From: JALZDI01 sp965653225
GTDB lineage: Bacteria; Actinomycetota; Actinomycetes; Propionibacteriales; Nocardioidaceae
Assembly: GCA_965653225.1 (NCBI GenBank)
Contig: CBFGZI010000167.1
Location: 1-6,735, forward strand
Direction of reading: 5' to 3'
DNA length: 6,735 nt
The stretch's first letter is position 1. Every line of letters starts with the position of its first letter. A program made the translations under genes and the position numbers. Below, one piece after another: positions 5,538 to 6,735 of the stretch. The notes beneath the pieces are model-generated. The model ran no database searches and was not told the origin of the DNA. It saw nothing but the letters and a program-made list of their open reading frames with translations.

Positions 5538-5978
5538 ATGGCGAAGGTCCAGCTGGAGGTAGGACAGGACCCGGCCCAGGTCCGTCTGGTGCGCCTGGTG
5601 TCGGCAGCGGTGGCCCGCATGGCCGGGCTGGGGGACGAGGCCCTCGACGAGGTCCGTCTCGGCGTGAGCGAGGCCTGCGGTCTGGCCATCGACGCGCTCG
5701 ACGCCGCGGGGAGCGACGCGCCGATGTCACTGGAGTTCGACGACGCCACCGGCCTGAAGGTGACGGTACGGACACCTGCCGCGCTCCCGGCGCGGCACCA
5801 GGTCCCGGTCCCCGCCGACCCCGCTCTGGAGGACTCGCCGAACGTCGCGCACGTGCTGCTGGACCGGCTGGCCCTGATCGAGGGGCTGATCGACGACGTC
5901 GACGTCGACTCCGGCCCGGGTGGATCCTCGGTCACCATGCGCTGGAAAGCCACCAACGGCACCGCCCCCAAGGGGTGA
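5538..5978 (+). CDS. RsbW/SpoIIAB-like anti-sigma factor partner with degenerate ATPase fold
   Basis: This 146-aa protein sits in the place of SCO3548, the anti-sigma factor next to Streptomyces bldG, and is the likely binding partner of the BldG product. The N-terminal region VRLVRLVSAAVARMAGLGDEALDEVRLGVSEACGLAID (15-52) matches the first helices of the GHKL/HATPase fold of RsbW. The C-terminal VDVDSGPGGSSVTMRW (121-136) matches its last strands. The usual ATP sites look eroded: the N-box EAxxNA reads EACGLA, with Leu49 in place of the Mg-binding Asn, and no clear DxGxG or glycine-rich lid is seen between 75 and 115. It may therefore bind BldG and a sigma factor without acting as a normal serine kinase. 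It starts directly after the bldG stop with no good Shine-Dalgarno of its own, pointing to translational coupling. Confidence 0.82.
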   Translation: MAKVQLEVGQDPAQVRLVRLVSAAVARMAGLGDEALDEVRLGVSEACGLAIDALDAAGSDAPMSLEFDDATGLKVTVRTPAALPARHQVPVPADPALEDSPNVAHVLLDRLALIEGLIDDVDVDSGPGGSSVTMRWKATNGTAPKG

Positions 5979-6001
5979 CCTGCTTCACGGGTCAGTAGAC
6001 T
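5975..6001 (+). promoter_or_regulatory. Candidate promoter for hppA
   Basis: TAGACT (5996-6001) fits the actinobacterial -10 pattern TANNNT. GTGACC (5975-5980) could be a poor -35 at 15-nt spacing, which is short. If used, it would give an hppA leader of roughly 100 nt. This is a guess from consensus only. Confidence 0.25.
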
Positions 6002-6015
6002 CCCGCGCGTCTTGA

Positions 6016-6027
6016 ACGATTAATCGT
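6016..6027. promoter_or_regulatory. Perfect 12-bp palindrome upstream of hppA (possible operator)
   Basis: ACGATTAATCGT is a perfect 12-bp palindrome in a short AT-rich island within very GC-rich DNA, 83 nt before the hppA ATG. Its size suits a dimeric regulator half-site pair. No matching regulator is encoded in the window. Confidence 0.4.
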
Positions 6028-6044
6028 CCCTGTCATTGAAGGGC

Positions 6045-6094
6045 CCGGCCTGCACGGGCCGGCACGGTGTCGTTGACCGGGGCCTCGGGGCCCC
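6045..6094 (+). other. Two GC hairpins in the hppA leader
   Basis: CCGGCC (6045-6050) pairs with GGCCGG (6057-6062) around a 6-nt loop. GGGGCC (6079-6084) pairs with GGCCCC (6089-6094) around TCGG. The second ends 6 nt before the hppA ribosome binding site, so it could act on translation or as an attenuator. No T run follows either stem. The structures are clear and the role is inferred. Confidence 0.4.
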
Positions 6095-6100
6095 CACCAG

Positions 6101-6106
6101 AGGAGG
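6101..6106 (+). promoter_or_regulatory. Strong ribosome binding site of hppA
   Basis: AGGAGG lies 4 nt before the ATG at 6111. It is the best Shine-Dalgarno in the window and fixes the hppA start. Confidence 0.85.
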
Positions 6107-6110
6107 ACGG

Positions 6111-6735
6111 ATGTCGGGGCTCACCCTCGCCTCAAGTGGCGCGGATGTGTCTTTGTCCGGTGGCAACTTCGCGTTTGTCGCCGTCGTAGCCGTGATCGCG
6201 CTCATCGCGATCGCGATGGCGATGGTGTTCCGTGGCGAGGTCCTGGCCGCCAACGAAGGTACCGAGAACATGCAAACGATCGGCCGCGCCGTCCAGGAGG
6301 GCGCCTCGGCCTATCTGACACGGCAGTTCAGGACGCTCGCGATCTTCGCGGTCCTCGCTTTCGCGCTGCTGTTCGTGCTGCCCGGTGACACCGGCGTACG
6401 CATCGGCCGGTCGATCTTCTTCCTTCTCGGGGCCGGCTTCTCCGCCAGCATCGGGTACCTCGGCATGTGGCTGGCCGTACGCGCCAACGTGCGGGTCGCG
6501 GCCGCTGCCCGCGACGCGGGACGGGACCCCGCCATGCGGATCGCCTTCCGCACCGGCGGCACCGTGGGCATGGCCACCGTCGGCCTCGGCCTGCTCGGCG
6601 CCTCCGTGGTCGTGCTGATCTACCAGGGCGACGCGCCTGCGGTGCTCGAGGGCTTCGGCTTCGGCGCCGCCCTGCTGGCGATGTTCATGCGTGTCGGCGG
6701 CGGCATCTTCACCAAGGCCGCCGACGTCGGCGCCG
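6111..6735 (+). CDS. hppA: Membrane-bound ion-pumping pyrophosphatase, N-terminal part (3' partial)
   Basis: This is the N-terminal part (208 residues visible) of an integral-membrane pyrophosphatase, which couples pyrophosphate hydrolysis to pumping H+ or Na+ across the membrane. Membrane helices are seen at about 19-40, 74-91, 98-123, 147-171 and from 181 on. Family motifs visible are QEGASAYLTRQFRT (62-75), the FLLGAGFSASIGYLGM stretch (104-119) and GGGIFTKAADVGA (196-208). The last is the start of the catalytic region that coordinates metal-pyrophosphate; the window ends in the middle of it. The residue that separates K+-dependent from K+-independent enzymes lies beyond the window, so ion and K+ type cannot be told. 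Full-length members are around 700-800 aa. The gene follows the anti-sigma gene after 132 nt, probably with its own promoter. The same order is known around Streptomyces bldG. Confidence 0.95.
   Translation, partial: MSGLTLASSGADVSLSGGNFAFVAVVAVIALIAIAMAMVFRGEVLAANEGTENMQTIGRAVQEGASAYLTRQFRTLAIFAVLAFALLFVLPGDTGVRIGRSIFFLLGAGFSASIGYLGMWLAVRANVRVAAAARDAGRDPAMRIAFRTGGTVGMATVGLGLLGASVVVLIYQGDAPAVLEGFGFGAALLAMFMRVGGGIFTKAADVGA

Noticed and set aside
1..6735. CRISPR array, tRNA/rRNA genes, insertion sequence ends or phage attachment sites
   Set aside because: I looked for spaced repeats, tRNA-like cloverleaf ends, transposase motifs and terminal inverted repeats and saw none. The only repeats are the short local ones listed.

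Overview
This 6.7 kb window is very GC-rich and comes from a high-GC Actinomycetota chromosome. Codons end overwhelmingly in G or C, several genes start with GTG, and the gene order matches a neighbourhood known from Streptomyces and, in part, from mycobacteria (Rv3649 and Rv3654c to Rv3659c). The genus cannot be fixed from sequence reading alone. All genes look chromosomal and housekeeping or developmental. I see no insertion sequence, phage gene, tRNA, rRNA or CRISPR array.

Region 1 (1-2127, + strand) is the 3' part of a tad (tight adherence / Flp pilus) export locus. It holds the C-terminal part of a TadC-type inner-membrane platform protein, two tandem small Flp-type prepilins of the DUF4244 kind (66 and 58 aa; the second is easily missed because of its size), a TadE-like pseudopilin, and a second small TadE/TadG-like protein of the Rv3654c type. 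The last three genes overlap or abut and look translationally coupled. GC-rich hairpins lie between tadC and the first pilin, and a perfect 13-bp inverted repeat lies between the two pilin genes. The TadA-type ATPase, TadB and CpaE-like genes would be expected upstream of the window.

Region 2 (2156-5103, - strand) converges on the tad genes. A large DEAD/DEAH-type superfamily II helicase has a DECH box and a C-terminal DUF1998 cysteine cluster, like MrfA/Hrq1/SftH. Its stop overlaps by 4 nt the start of a two-helix membrane protein of unknown function with a long Thr/Gly/Ala/Pro tail. The helicase plus tad pairing is the established actinobacterial 'helicase/secretion neighborhood'.

Region 3 (5193-6735, + strand, divergent from the helicase) holds a BldG-type anti-sigma-factor antagonist with the phosphorylatable Ser57. 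Directly abutting it is an RsbW-like anti-sigma partner whose ATP-binding boxes are eroded. After a 132-nt leader rich in palindromes comes the start of a membrane-bound ion-pumping pyrophosphatase (hppA), cut by the window end. The order helicase / bldG / anti-sigma / hppA is the one I recall from Streptomyces coelicolor (SCO3550 to SCO3547).

Nothing here is a clearly new system. The points most worth a second look are the paired pilins with the hairpin between them, the helicase-coupled membrane protein of unknown function, the degenerate anti-sigma ATPase next to an intact BldG, and the structured hppA leader.
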